Notes under the pieces: model-generated | The model's input: only the letters and a program-made list of their open reading frames with translations | The model's database searches: none | What the model was told of the DNA's origin: nothing | Program-made: the position numbers and the translations under genes | Source: Leptospira brenneri | Lineage (GTDB): Bacteria; Spirochaetota; Leptospiria; Leptospirales; Leptospiraceae | Length of the DNA stretch: 64,000 nt | Direction: 5' to 3' | NCBI RefSeq assembly: GCF_002812125.1 | Contig: NZ_NPDQ01000009.1 | Location: 69,345 to 133,344 of the forward strand | Shown: piece by piece, positions 27,094 through 35,520 of the stretch | Numbering within the stretch: the first letter of the stretch is position 1 | Layout: each line of letters starts with the position of its first letter

Positions 27094-28527
27094 ATGATCT
27101 GGGATTTATTCGTTCTTATCTCTTACTTTATCCTCGTTTTTTATTTTGGATTTCACTTCGCAAAGAACAATCAAAAAGAAGAAGACTTCTACCTTGCAAA
27201 AAAAGAAATCCATTGGGGTTTCCTTCTCCTGTCCTTGGTGGCAACAGAAACTTCGAGTTTAACTTTTTTAAGTATCCCCTCTTTATCTTTCAAAGGAGAT
27301 TATAGGTTTCTTGAAATTGCTTTTGGTTATGTGATTGGAAGAACTATCGTTGCCTTGTATCTCTTACCATCGTATTTTTCAGGGAATACAATTTCTGTGT
27401 ATGAATATGTGGGAAACCGGTTTGGCAAATCCCCACAAAAAACAATTTCTTTTGTATTTACGATCTCCAGACTTCTTGGAGATGGAATCAGATTGTACAT
27501 TAGTTCTCTTCCCATCGCCTTTTTATTAGAAAGAATGGGACTTGAGTTTTCACCAGAAGTATTAGGAATGATTGCACTCACCACTCTGAGCATTGTTACT
27601 ATCATCTATTCTGTAGTGGGAGGATTTCGTGCCATTGTATTTACCGATGTACTCCAGTGGTTTATTTATGTCTTCGGTGGAATTTTTGCTCTCGGACTTT
27701 TAATCTACAAACTTGACATTCCATTTACAACCGGATTTGCAGAACTCAAAACTTTAGGAAAAATAAATTTATTCGTTTTTGATTATCTCCCAGAAGGAGA
27801 TAATAGTTACTTTATTTTATTTGCTCTCATAGGGGGTGCCTTTATCTCCATTGGATCACATGGAACAGACCTAATGCTTGTTCAACGAGTCATTGCAACA
27901 AAAAACTTAGTTTCCGGTCAAAAGATATTGATTGGAAGTGGAATTGTTGTTTTCTTTCAATTTGTTCTTTTTCTTTTCATCGGTTCCCTTCTTTATCTTT
28001 TTTATGAGGGCCAAACCATGGCTCCCGACAAAGTCTTTAGCCAGTTCATCGTCAATGAAGTTCCTTCTCCCTTACTTGGGATCCTTGTAGCGGCCATCCT
28101 TGCCAGTGCCATGTCCACACTCAGCTCTACCATCAACTCTCTTTCATTGACCTGGGCTCGGGATTGGGAAATGGACAAATGGTTTTCCCCCAAAGCACTT
28201 TCTCTCTTTTTTGGATTCACTCTTTTTGTTTCGAGTCTCATTCCTTATTTTCTCATCCAAACATGGGAAAAGGGACTTTTGGAAATGGGTCTCACCATCT
28301 TTTCTTATACCCTTGGTCCTTCGATTGCCGTTTTCTTTTTGGCTCGGGGAAAGGCCGATTTACCAGTATCAGGATCTGTGTTTTCCACATTCTTTCTCGC
28401 AAGCATTTTCACCACAGTGGCTTTTGGACTCGGATTCAAACTTTCCTTTACCCTTCTCATCCCGATTGGATTTGGAACTCTTGTTTTCCTCGTTCAAATT
28501 TCCCGAGTCTTTCTTAAAAAAAATTGA
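27094..28527 (+). CDS. Sodium:solute symporter family transporter
   Basis: 477 residues with about 13 membrane helices. The fold signature is SLVATETSSLTFLSIPSLSF near residue 50 (sodium site region), GRTIVALYLLPSYF, and the later SMSTLSSTINSLSLTW (about residue 330) typical of the SSS/SLC5 family. Substrate (sugar, nucleoside, amino acid or anion) cannot be read. It is likely cotranscribed with the CBS gene. Its stop codon lies beside the TTGACA at 28,524 that may belong to the leucine leader. Confidence 0.93.
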   Translation: MIWDLFVLISYFILVFYFGFHFAKNNQKEEDFYLAKKEIHWGFLLLSLVATETSSLTFLSIPSLSFKGDYRFLEIAFGYVIGRTIVALYLLPSYFSGNTISVYEYVGNRFGKSPQKTISFVFTISRLLGDGIRLYISSLPIAFLLERMGLEFSPEVLGMIALTTLSIVTIIYSVVGGFRAIVFTDVLQWFIYVFGGIFALGLLIYKLDIPFTTGFAELKTLGKINLFVFDYLPEGDNSYFILFALIGGAFISIGSHGTDLMLVQRVIATKNLVSGQKILIGSGIVVFFQFVLFLFIGSLLYLFYEGQTMAPDKVFSQFIVNEVPSPLLGILVAAILASAMSTLSSTINSLSLTWARDWEMDKWFSPKALSLFFGFTLFVSSLIPYFLIQTWEKGLLEMGLTIFSYTLGPSIAVFFLARGKADLPVSGSVFSTFFLASIFTTVAFGLGFKLSFTLLIPIGFGTLVFLVQISRVFLKKN

Positions 28528-28563
28528 CAGGAACTCACAGGTAAGATCGTCTAAAAGTTAACC

Positions 28564-28614
28564 ATGAAATTATCTGCTAACATTAAGTTGCTCCTCCTCC
28601 TCGAACTAGTATAG
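28564..28614 (+). CDS. leuL: Leucine leader peptide (leuL)
   Basis: A 16-codon ORF, MKLSANIKLLLLLELV, precedes the leuA-type gene by 105 bp. Seven residues are Leu, including five in a row (codons TTG CTC CTC CTC CTC, 28,588-28,602), the arrangement used to stall a ribosome when charged tRNA-Leu is scarce. The only AGG-like site lies 24 bases upstream, so initiation looks weak. Its Leu run can pair with the following segment (CCTCGA 28,599-28,604 with TCGAGG 28,616-28,621), and a terminator follows. This is a classic amino-acid attenuator layout. Confidence 0.88.
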   Translation: MKLSANIKLLLLLELV

Positions 28615-28639
28615 ATCGAGGGAGACAGTGCTGTGTGAC

Positions 28640-28675
28640 AAAGCCCACTCCCGACCGGGAAGTGGGCTTTTTTAT
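28640..28675 (+). terminator. Leucine attenuator terminator, with competing antiterminator
   Basis: AAAGCCCACT (28,640-28,649) is perfectly complementary to AGTGGGCTTT (28,661-28,670), with an inner CCC/GGG extension, and is followed by a T-rich tract. The strand also has an alternative partner: GGGAG (28,620-28,624) can pair with CTCCC (28,648-28,652), and GTG (28,628-28,630) with CAC (28,646-28,648), either of which would disrupt the terminator. Stalling on the Leu codons would free the GGGAG segment. This matches leucine attenuation in form; activity is inferred. Confidence 0.88.
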
Positions 28676-28718
28676 TTTTGGTCCTCCCGGTGGTTGTGGC
28701 AGCGGATTCGGAGGAACC

Positions 28719-29903
28719 ATGAAACCAAAACAAATCAAAATCCAAGACGTTACCTTAAGGGACGGAAACCAAGCATTACGTAAACCCTGGACCTTAGAAG
28801 AAAAAATCGAAGTCTTCGACTTACTTACCGAGTTACGTGTCGATGGGATTGAAGTAGGCTTTCCTTCTTCTAACGAAACAGAATTTATCGCAAGCAAAAC
28901 CTTAGCAAGAAGAGCTCCGGTAGGAATCCCGATCGCTGGACTTTCCCGCGCCAACGAAACAGAGATCGCAAAAACTTGGGAAGCCATTCAATATGCAAAC
29001 AAACCCAGAATGCACATAGTGTATCCTGTAAGTGATTTTTCCATCCGCCATGTTTTGAAAATTTCAGAATCCGAAGTCGTCCAAAAGATCAAAAAAGCGG
29101 TTTCTTTTGCACGCTCCATCGTAGGAAAAGATGTAGAAATTCAATTTTCCGGTGAACATTTTGGTGATGCCATTGAAAACTTTGCTTTCACCAAAGAGGC
29201 CTTTCTTGCGGCCATAGAAGCCGGTGCCAATATCATCAACTTACCGAACACTGTCGAAAGATACAGACCGATGGTATTTGTGAATATGGTAAAAGAGATG
29301 AAAGACTTTATTGGTGATAGAGCCAAAGTTTCGGTTCACACTCACAATGATTTGGGGATGGCTACGGCAACATCCGTAGAATGTGCGTATGTCGGCGCTG
29401 AACAAATCGAAGTGGCTCTTAATGGTTTGGGAGAAAGAGCAGGAAATACTAATTTGTATGAAACTGTGATCGCCTTACACCAAAATGGCGAAAATTTAGG
29501 AATCAACTTTGAAAGAATTTATCCCACAGCCAAACGAATTGCCGAGATGACAGGGATTCCTATTGGAGAAAAAACTCCCATCATTGGCGAAGATATCTTT
29601 TCTCATAGATCAGGGATCCACCAAGATGGAGTGGCAAAGACCATCAAACAATCCAAAGGTGCTTACCGAACTTTTTCTCCAGAGTTTGTGGGAAGAAAGG
29701 ACGCGGAAACAATATCGTTTACCAACCAATCAGGGCATAGGGCCATTCAGTTTTTATTGGAAAAACGAGGGATTGTGGTTCCTGGAGAAGAAATCCACCG
29801 ATTGTTTGAAATCGCCAAAACCATTTCCTCAAATGAAAATAACCGAGAAATCACCGAAGCAGAGTTAGTGGATTTGGCAAGAGGTTTTGCTCTATCCCCC
29901 TGA
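28719..29903 (+). CDS. leuA: 2-Isopropylmalate synthase-type enzyme, short form without regulatory domain
   Basis: 394 residues from ATG 28,719 with GGAGG four bases upstream. The HMGL-like barrel is clear: DVTLRDGNQ (active-site Arg-Asp) at the start, VSVHTHNDLGMATA (metal-binding His, about residue 205) and NGLGERAGN. LeuA condenses acetyl-CoA with 2-ketoisovalerate, the first step of leucine synthesis; citramalate or homocitrate synthases share these motifs and cannot be fully excluded. Length is about 100-150 residues short of full LeuA, so the leucine-feedback LeuA_dimer domain appears absent. The upstream leucine attenuator supports the leucine assignment. Confidence 0.88.
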   Translation: MKPKQIKIQDVTLRDGNQALRKPWTLEEKIEVFDLLTELRVDGIEVGFPSSNETEFIASKTLARRAPVGIPIAGLSRANETEIAKTWEAIQYANKPRMHIVYPVSDFSIRHVLKISESEVVQKIKKAVSFARSIVGKDVEIQFSGEHFGDAIENFAFTKEAFLAAIEAGANIINLPNTVERYRPMVFVNMVKEMKDFIGDRAKVSVHTHNDLGMATATSVECAYVGAEQIEVALNGLGERAGNTNLYETVIALHQNGENLGINFERIYPTAKRIAEMTGIPIGEKTPIIGEDIFSHRSGIHQDGVAKTIKQSKGAYRTFSPEFVGRKDAETISFTNQSGHRAIQFLLEKRGIVVPGEEIHRLFEIAKTISSNENNREITEAELVDLARGFALSP

Positions 29904-29954
29904 ACAAGGGGGCCATTTCGTCCAGAGAATCTTTAGAGCAATTCTTAGCGAATC

Positions 29955-29984
29955 ATTGACAAAAGATTGTCAATCTGCCATAAT
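29955..29984 (+). promoter_or_regulatory. Strong sigma70-like promoter with inverted-repeat operator on the -35 box
   Basis: TTGACA (29,956-29,961) is separated by exactly 17 bp from CATAAT (29,979-29,984), only one base off consensus at -10. The -35 lies inside a 7-bp inverted repeat ATTGACA (29,955-29,961) / TGTCAAT (29,968-29,974). A repressor dimer bound here would block RNA polymerase. It reads into the amidohydrolase gene; AGAGG precedes that gene's ATG. Confidence 0.75.
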
Positions 29985-30009
29985 TTAGTTTCCTTTTTTC
30001 AGAGGTATT

Positions 30010-31758
30010 ATGGCAGACACACTCATCAAACAGGCAAGAATTTTTGACGGAAGCACAAAGGCATCTTTTATCGGTGATGTAAGAATCAAAGACGGAATCA
30101 TTCAATCCATCTCTAAAACAGAATTAACTCCGAACCCGGGAGAAACGGTTGTCGATGCCAAAGGCCTTTGGTTGACTCCAGGATTTATCGATTTTCACAC
30201 ACATTATGATGCAGAGATTGAAATGGCACCCGATCTTTCGGAGTCTGTGCGCCATGGGGTGACAACCATTTCTCTTGGAAGTTGTTCTTTAAGTTTAGCA
30301 GTGGGAGATCCGACTGACCTTGCTGATATGTTTAGTCGCGTGGAAGCCATTCCCAGAAAGAATGTTTTATCAATTCTCGAAAGTAAAAAAAATTGGAACT
30401 CTGCCTCTGAATACAAAAGTCATTTGAATGCTATGCCACTTGGCCCCAATGTGACTTCTTTTGCTGGCCACTCTGCTATCCGTGCTCATGTGATGGGACT
30501 CGAACGTTCCTTAACCAAAGGAGAAAAACCCACCAAACAAGAGTTAGAAAAAATGAATCACCATCTGGAGGAAGCTCTGGATGCAGGTTTTATGGGTTTA
30601 TCCATCAATACTCTAGTTTGGGATAAAATGGATGGATCTAGATTTAGATCAAGACCCCTTCCTTCTACTTACGCAAATTGGAGTGAATACGAATATTTGA
30701 ATAAAACATTAAGAAAAAGGGGGAAAGTCTTTCAAGGGGTTCCCAATGTTTCTACAAAGATCAATGTATTAATGTTTTTAAAAGAAGCATTCGGTATTTT
30801 TCGCAAACCTCTGAAAACAACAGTAATATCACTGATGGATGTGAAATTTGATCCGGGTTTGTATAAACTTTTAAACGTGGTTGGTAGAATCACAAATACA
30901 ATCTTTCGATCGGATTTTAAGTTCCAAGCACTGCCAGAACCATTTGATTTGTATGCCGATGGAATGGATGTGGTTGTATTTGAAGAATTCGCAGCCGGTG
31001 CCAAAGCAAATCATATCGAAGACGAATTAGAAAGAAAACAACTTATGAAAGATCCAACCTATAGGTCTTGGTTCAAACGCCAATGGACCAATTGGTTTTT
31101 GCCACGAGTCTTTCACCGAAACTTCAAAGAAACAAAAATTGTAGATGCCCCCGACAAATCACTCATCGGGAAATCAATCGATGAGGTTGCCAAAGAAAAA
31201 GGTGTCCATTCGGTTACCGCGTTTTTAGATTTGGTAGCTGAACATGGAAACAAAGTTCGTTGGTATACGGTCATGGCAAATCATAGAAAAGAACCGTTGC
31301 AAAAGATTGTATCTTATCCCGACATCTTAATTGGATTTTCGGATGCGGGTGCTCACTTACGAGGGATGGCACATTATAATTTTCCACTTCGAATGTTAAA
31401 ACTAGTAAGAGATGCAGAACTAGAAAAAAAACCATTTATGAGTATGGAAAAAGCCGTTCACCGTTTAACAGGAGAAATCGGAGATTGGTTTGGGATTGAT
31501 GCAGGTTACATTCGGGAAGGGAAAAGAGCCGATTTAGTTTTGATTGATCCAACCAAACTTGACGACTCACTTGCCAAAGACGTAGAAGCACCAATGCCGT
31601 TTATGGAAGATTTTAAACGTTGGGTTCGCCGTAATGATGATACTGTTAAACAAGTTTATATCAACGGAAAACTAGCAATCGACCAAGGTAAACCAGTTGC
31701 CGCCTTAGGAAAAGAAAAAGGATACGGTAGTTTCCTTTCCTCCACCATCGGAACTTAA
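30010..31758 (+). CDS. Amidohydrolase-family (D-aminoacylase/dihydroorotase-like) protein
   Basis: 582 residues. The metal-site motif GFIDFHTHYDAEIE (His-x-His, about residues 58-72) is clear, as are GHSAIRAHVMGL, VLIGFSDAGAHLRGMAHYNF (late Asp) and the C-terminal REGKRADLVLIDP that closes the composite beta-sandwich. The length suits N-acyl-D-amino-acid deacylases and related hydrolases; substrate unknown. It is transcribed from the promoter at 29,955-29,984, and the next gene follows 51 bp later. Confidence 0.9.
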   Translation: MADTLIKQARIFDGSTKASFIGDVRIKDGIIQSISKTELTPNPGETVVDAKGLWLTPGFIDFHTHYDAEIEMAPDLSESVRHGVTTISLGSCSLSLAVGDPTDLADMFSRVEAIPRKNVLSILESKKNWNSASEYKSHLNAMPLGPNVTSFAGHSAIRAHVMGLERSLTKGEKPTKQELEKMNHHLEEALDAGFMGLSINTLVWDKMDGSRFRSRPLPSTYANWSEYEYLNKTLRKRGKVFQGVPNVSTKINVLMFLKEAFGIFRKPLKTTVISLMDVKFDPGLYKLLNVVGRITNTIFRSDFKFQALPEPFDLYADGMDVVVFEEFAAGAKANHIEDELERKQLMKDPTYRSWFKRQWTNWFLPRVFHRNFKETKIVDAPDKSLIGKSIDEVAKEKGVHSVTAFLDLVAEHGNKVRWYTVMANHRKEPLQKIVSYPDILIGFSDAGAHLRGMAHYNFPLRMLKLVRDAELEKKPFMSMEKAVHRLTGEIGDWFGIDAGYIREGKRADLVLIDPTKLDDSLAKDVEAPMPFMEDFKRWVRRNDDTVKQVYINGKLAIDQGKPVAALGKEKGYGSFLSSTIGT

Positions 31759-31809
31759 AAACAATATTTCCTATCGGATGCAGAATCGAAATTCGTCTAA
31801 GTTTCCGAT

Positions 31810-32616
31810 ATGGAAATTTCTAAAAAAATCCTCACATCCTTAATTTTCCTTGGCCTCAGCTTTAGTTTGACCCAATGTTCTTCCGCAAAAGGAATGGAAC
31901 GGGAAAGACAAAAAAACATCTCCTACGAAGAAACAGAAGATTATGCACCTTCTGTGGCTGCGGCACCTAAGTCAGCTCCATCAGGAGAGACTTCACAAAA
32001 CACAACGAAACCTCAAAAACGAATGATGGTTTATTCGGTAAATGTAAATTTACAATCCAAAGAAATAGAAACCAAAGTCACAGAAATTGTGAAACTCGCA
32101 GAATCCTTTGGCGGTTTTGCACTTCAATATAGTTCGGGGGGAAGTGTTCAATTGAAAATCCCTGCTGAAAAACTCAAACAGTTTCTTTACACTTTACGAA
32201 ACCAATCGCAAAACTACTCAGAAGAAGTTTCTGCACAAGATGTAACAGAAGATTATACGGATACAGAAATTCGTATGGAAAATGCCCTCAAAATGAGAAC
32301 CCGTCTTTTAGAAATTTTAAAAACAGCAAAAACTTTAGAAGAGACTTTAAAAGTGGAAGCAGAATTAAACAAAGTCTCCGAATCCATTGATAGATGGGAA
32401 GGAAGATTGAAGTATCTATCCAGTGCAGTGCAGCTCTCTTCCGTTCATGTTCAAGTGCGCCAGAAATGGGAACCAGTGGTTCAAAAAGAATACAAACCTG
32501 GGCCACTAGGGTATCCATTTTACTATTTATACTTAGGCATTGGCAAAGTCAAAGATGGACTTGTATGGCTCTTTGTCCAAGAAATACCCAAGGAAAAAAC
32601 GGAAATTCCTGAATAA
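31810..32616 (+). CDS. Lipoprotein with DUF4349 domain
   Basis: 268 residues. Signal peptide with lipobox SLTQCSS (Cys23) predicts a lipoprotein. A Pro/Ser-rich linker (about 45-75) precedes the DUF4349 region: VYSVNVNLQSKEIETKVTEI, LAESFGGFALQYSSGGSVQL, VTEDYTDTEIRMENALKMR and LEETLKVEAELNKVSESIDR, with a coiled coil near residues 150-200. A final hydrophobic segment (PFYYLYLGIGKVKDGLVWLF) may anchor it. Function of the family is unknown. Confidence 0.88.
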   Translation: MEISKKILTSLIFLGLSFSLTQCSSAKGMERERQKNISYEETEDYAPSVAAAPKSAPSGETSQNTTKPQKRMMVYSVNVNLQSKEIETKVTEIVKLAESFGGFALQYSSGGSVQLKIPAEKLKQFLYTLRNQSQNYSEEVSAQDVTEDYTDTEIRMENALKMRTRLLEILKTAKTLEETLKVEAELNKVSESIDRWEGRLKYLSSAVQLSSVHVQVRQKWEPVVQKEYKPGPLGYPFYYLYLGIGKVKDGLVWLFVQEIPKEKTEIPE

Positions 32617-32673
32617 AGGTTGTTAGGAACTGATCCACCTAATCTAAATTAAATAAAAAATAGAAATCTATTT

Positions 32674-32714
32674 CAGAACGTATGATTAAATTTAATTTTT
32701 AATGATACGTTCTG
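32674..32714. terminator. Long hairpin at convergent gene ends
   Basis: CAGAACGTAT (32,674-32,683) pairs perfectly with ATACGTTCTG (32,705-32,714) around an A/T-rich loop. It lies between the DUF4349 gene and the converging TetR gene, overlapping the TetR 3' end. It is probably a bidirectional terminator. Confidence 0.65.
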
Positions 32715-33258
32715 CAGACATAATCATTTGCGACTTCATCCTTTCGATGACTTTTCTATCTTTGGTCAATGCATACAACCGAAGGCCACCAAGATAACTC
32801 ATATACAACTCATAACTCAGTGCTTTGACAAGGTCTTGTCGTAAATTGGGAGCAAAATTTAAAATACAGGTTTCTACCGTTTCCATTACATGTTGTACGG
32901 CCTTATTTCTATAAGTATCAAATTGACTCAAATGAGAAATTTCACCAGAAAATAAGGCGATGGGACAATCTTTTCTGGAAGTATTTCTTTGGTTTCTTAC
33001 AATGAAATTAACCCATTTTTCAATAAAGTCAGACATACTTGTACCTTTCGCCAATACTTTTAGCATAACAACACGTTGTTGTTCCGAAAGATAATTTAAG
33101 TACTCGAATCCAATATCATCTTTTGAAGGGAAATGATCATAGAGAGTTTTTTTATACGCGCCAGCTTTCTCTAAGATTTCCGCTATTCCCGTGGCTTGGA
33201 AACCTTTTTCACGAAACAATGCAAAGGAACTTTCTAAAATTTTTTGTTTGGGTTTCAA
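32692..33258 (-). CDS. TetR-family transcriptional regulator
   Basis: 188 residues. The N-terminal helix-turn-helix is ALFREKGFQATGIAEILEKA followed by YKKTLYDHFPSKDDIGFEYL, the TetR signature. The C-terminal ligand domain resembles YcdC/AcrR-type TetR_C members (CPIALFSGEISHLS). The target is unknown; the PhoD-like gene lies upstream on the same strand, with 34 bp between, but there is no clear operon link. It converges with the DUF4349 gene through the hairpin at 32,674. Confidence 0.92.
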   Translation of the reverse strand: MKPKQKILESSFALFREKGFQATGIAEILEKAGAYKKTLYDHFPSKDDIGFEYLNYLSEQQRVVMLKVLAKGTSMSDFIEKWVNFIVRNQRNTSRKDCPIALFSGEISHLSQFDTYRNKAVQHVMETVETCILNFAPNLRQDLVKALSYELYMSYLGGLRLYALTKDRKVIERMKSQMIMSAERIIKN

Positions 33259-33292
33259 AACTAGTTTCTCCTATTGTTTCTTACGTTTATTT

Positions 33293-34357
33293 TTAATTAG
33301 AATCATTGTTAGGATAGGAAAGCACAACATTTCCAGTTTTGTCCTTAATCTCAGACCGCCAAATCAATTTTCCAGATTTTAATTGAATCTTTAAAGTTCC
33401 GTAATTCTCTTCACGGAACGCAGATCCTTGTTTGAATTCGAAATCGTATTCGGACAATAAAAAAGGCAAAGGTAAATTGAGAGAACTAGAAGTGATTTCA
33501 ACAAACTTACGGTCTTTCGAAAATGGATATTCGTAAATTTCGGCAATATGTCTGTCTCCAGAAAGAATGACCAAATCAGAAGCCTTTGCGGAACCTAAAA
33601 GTTGAAACAGTTTTTCTCTGTCTTTAGGAAAGTTTCCCCATTTCTCAAACGGCTGTTCGGTGGGAATGACTTGAACGCTGGAAACAAATACCAGCAAATC
33701 AGAAGGTTTGTTTAATTCAGCGACTAACCAATTCCATTGTTCTTCCCCAAGAATTGTGGCACTGTCATCATCATTCGGACTGTAGTTTTTTTTCCCTGTG
33801 AAGCTGAAGAAGAAACTCTGTTTCAAAGGAGTGCGAAAAAACCTTGTATCAGGAATCACAATATGAACTTTTTTCTTTTTGAATTCTAAAAAGTAAGAAT
33901 GGAAGATACCTTTTCCATCTTTGGTTCCAAAACTTCGACCTTTTGGCATCAGAGAACCCATTTGTGAAATAAAAACTTCACGGCTCTTGATCTTATCTTC
34001 AAACTCTCCACCACTATCATTAATTCCATAATCATGGTCATCCCAAGTAGCAAGAATTTGCGATTTAGAACGAATGGCCTTCCACTCTGGTCTTGCGAAT
34101 TGTTTCCTGTAGGAAGGAATTTTTTCTTCGGCAACCAAACTATCCGCGTATATATTATCACCTAACAAAAGGATAAGATCGAACGATTCTTTTTTCCACT
34201 GAGCCAGAACAGGACTTTCTTTGTCTTGGTGCAAACAAGATCCAAAACCAATCCGAAAACTCTCAAGTTCCTTTGCTTCAATAGGAAGAAGGACAGGAAA
34301 CAAAACCAAAAATACGGAGAATGAAACAGGGAGAACGAAGGAAGATGCTAGTTTCAT
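33293..34357 (-). CDS. PhoD-like metallophosphatase, exported
   Basis: 354 residues. Signal peptide about residues 1-27. The PhoD/metallophosphoesterase motifs appear in order: FGSCLHQ (about 38), ILLLGDNIYADS (about 65), LATWDDHDYGIND (about 107) and VILSGDRHIAEIYEY (about 262). It probably cleaves phosphodi- or monoesters outside the cytoplasm. Although PhoD proteins often use Tat, the first residues (MKLASSFVLPVSF) lack a twin arginine. No phosphate-regulon site is recognisable upstream. Confidence 0.9.
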   Translation of the reverse strand: MKLASSFVLPVSFSVFLVLFPVLLPIEAKELESFRIGFGSCLHQDKESPVLAQWKKESFDLILLLGDNIYADSLVAEEKIPSYRKQFARPEWKAIRSKSQILATWDDHDYGINDSGGEFEDKIKSREVFISQMGSLMPKGRSFGTKDGKGIFHSYFLEFKKKKVHIVIPDTRFFRTPLKQSFFFSFTGKKNYSPNDDDSATILGEEQWNWLVAELNKPSDLLVFVSSVQVIPTEQPFEKWGNFPKDREKLFQLLGSAKASDLVILSGDRHIAEIYEYPFSKDRKFVEITSSSLNLPLPFLLSEYDFEFKQGSAFREENYGTLKIQLKSGKLIWRSEIKDKTGNVVLSYPNNDSN

Positions 34358-34432
34358 AGAGGATTCACAAAAATTAATAAAAGATTCCTAAATTTTTTTA
34401 GGATTTTTCCCTTTTCGTCAATCGGATTTCGA

Positions 34433-34843
34433 CTAGCGGCCATTCATAAATATACCTGTAGACATGGGATATGGATATCCGACAGTATTTCGAATCACCC
34501 GGTTTCCGTTTATTCCCCGATATACATACAAATGAGGAAACCTTGAATAATCCCTTCTTTGGTAGGATCCAGTATACAGTATCACGTTTTGGTAATAATC
34601 ATTGTTCACATGTAATGCATAGTTGTATCCTGCGATTGGCCAATCCACCGCAAAAAAGTCTCCCGCAACCAAAACCTCTGTTTCTTGATACATATCCCGG
34701 CCAGACCTTCGATCACCAATAGCACAAGGTTCCATCCTACTAGGAACAGGGCCTTCCATCAATACCAAACACTCCGAATTGTATCCATACTTTTCAGCAT
34801 AGGTCAATTGTTGGTGTGGTCTTGCGATGGGAGGTTTCCGCAA
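34433..34843 (-). CDS. Small protein of unknown function, possibly 5'-damaged
   Basis: 136 residues from TTG 34,843. Rich in Tyr, Arg and Gly with YGYNSECLVLMEGPVPSRME and YQNVILYTGSYQRRDYSRF; I do not recognise it. No signal peptide is present in this frame, although a hydrophobic run (AVFSFFLQTGSPNVLG) lies just upstream in another frame, so a frameshift in an exported protein is possible. An in-frame TAG lies four codons upstream of the TTG. The start is embedded in a 20-bp palindrome. Confidence 0.5.
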   Translation of the reverse strand: MRKPPIARPHQQLTYAEKYGYNSECLVLMEGPVPSRMEPCAIGDRRSGRDMYQETEVLVAGDFFAVDWPIAGYNYALHVNNDYYQNVILYTGSYQRRDYSRFPHLYVYRGINGNRVIRNTVGYPYPMSTGIFMNGR

Positions 34844-34853
34844 TTGCGGAAAC
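34834..34853. repeat. Perfect 20-bp palindrome at the start of the 34.4-kb gene
   Basis: GTTTCCGCAATTGCGGAAAC is fully self-complementary with no loop. It overlaps the TTG start of the small unknown gene. It could be a dimer-binding operator or the relic of an insertion or excision. Confidence 0.7.
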
Positions 34854-34921
34854 TACCTAAAACATTCGGAGAACCTGTCTGCAAGAAAAATGAAAATACT
34901 GCCTTATACCAAAAATCCAAA

Positions 34922-35455
34922 TTATAGTTTTCTTAGATTCAAACGATAAGCAGTAATGCTTGAAGAAACTGCCCGACCCTGACATTGGTATGCGGAAGGA
35001 TCGACTAATCCAGAAGATTGAATTGTATAAGTTTTTCCTGTTTCCAATGCAATTTGTTTGTTCACGCCACTCGCTGAGGAAAAAAGTTCCGTATTTCCAT
35101 CCTTCAAGGTCACGATAAAATCGAAACGACTGGAATTGCAGTTAGAAGAGGACAAGGTTTGTCTGCCTGAGTTTCCGGAAACTTCATAGGTTCCGTTTGA
35201 TTGTACCGAGAGAGAACCGGTTGCCAACTGAACACTACAGACCGAAATCGAACCCTCACCCAATACAAACGGGGTACTCGCATTTTCAGATGTCAAAAAC
35301 TGACAAGAGGGCGTAGTCAAAACAGCAAGAACAAGTGCATCCGCCATTTTATCCCCCGTGAGTTTAGTTCCGGGAATGAGTCCTTCTTCTTTCTGCTGGG
35401 AACAACTCCAGAAAAAAATCGAAAGAAAAGGCAACCAAACCAAATATTTAAACAT
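34922..35455 (-). CDS. Putative lipoprotein
   Basis: 177 residues from ATG 35,455, preceded by AGTAGG at six bases; an ATG 15 bases earlier is less well placed. The signal peptide ends in a lipobox FFWSCSQ (about Cys17). The mature region is rich in Ser, Thr and Gly with short beta-like segments (SVQSNGTYEVSGNSGRQTL), a composition common in leptospiral surface lipoproteins. No family recognised. Confidence 0.75.
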   Translation of the reverse strand: MFKYLVWLPFLSIFFWSCSQQKEEGLIPGTKLTGDKMADALVLAVLTTPSCQFLTSENASTPFVLGEGSISVCSVQLATGSLSVQSNGTYEVSGNSGRQTLSSSNCNSSRFDFIVTLKDGNTELFSSASGVNKQIALETGKTYTIQSSGLVDPSAYQCQGRAVSSSITAYRLNLRKL

Positions 35456-35520
35456 ACATAACCTACTCATTGTTTTTTTAAGTAGGTTGGAATTTCAATT
35501 GTCTGGTTCCCTTTTTTTAA

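Noticed and set aside
28524..28555. TTGACA as the promoter of the leucine leader
   Set aside because: No good -10 lies 16-18 bp downstream (TAAGAT is 12 bp away), so I kept the promoter undefined.
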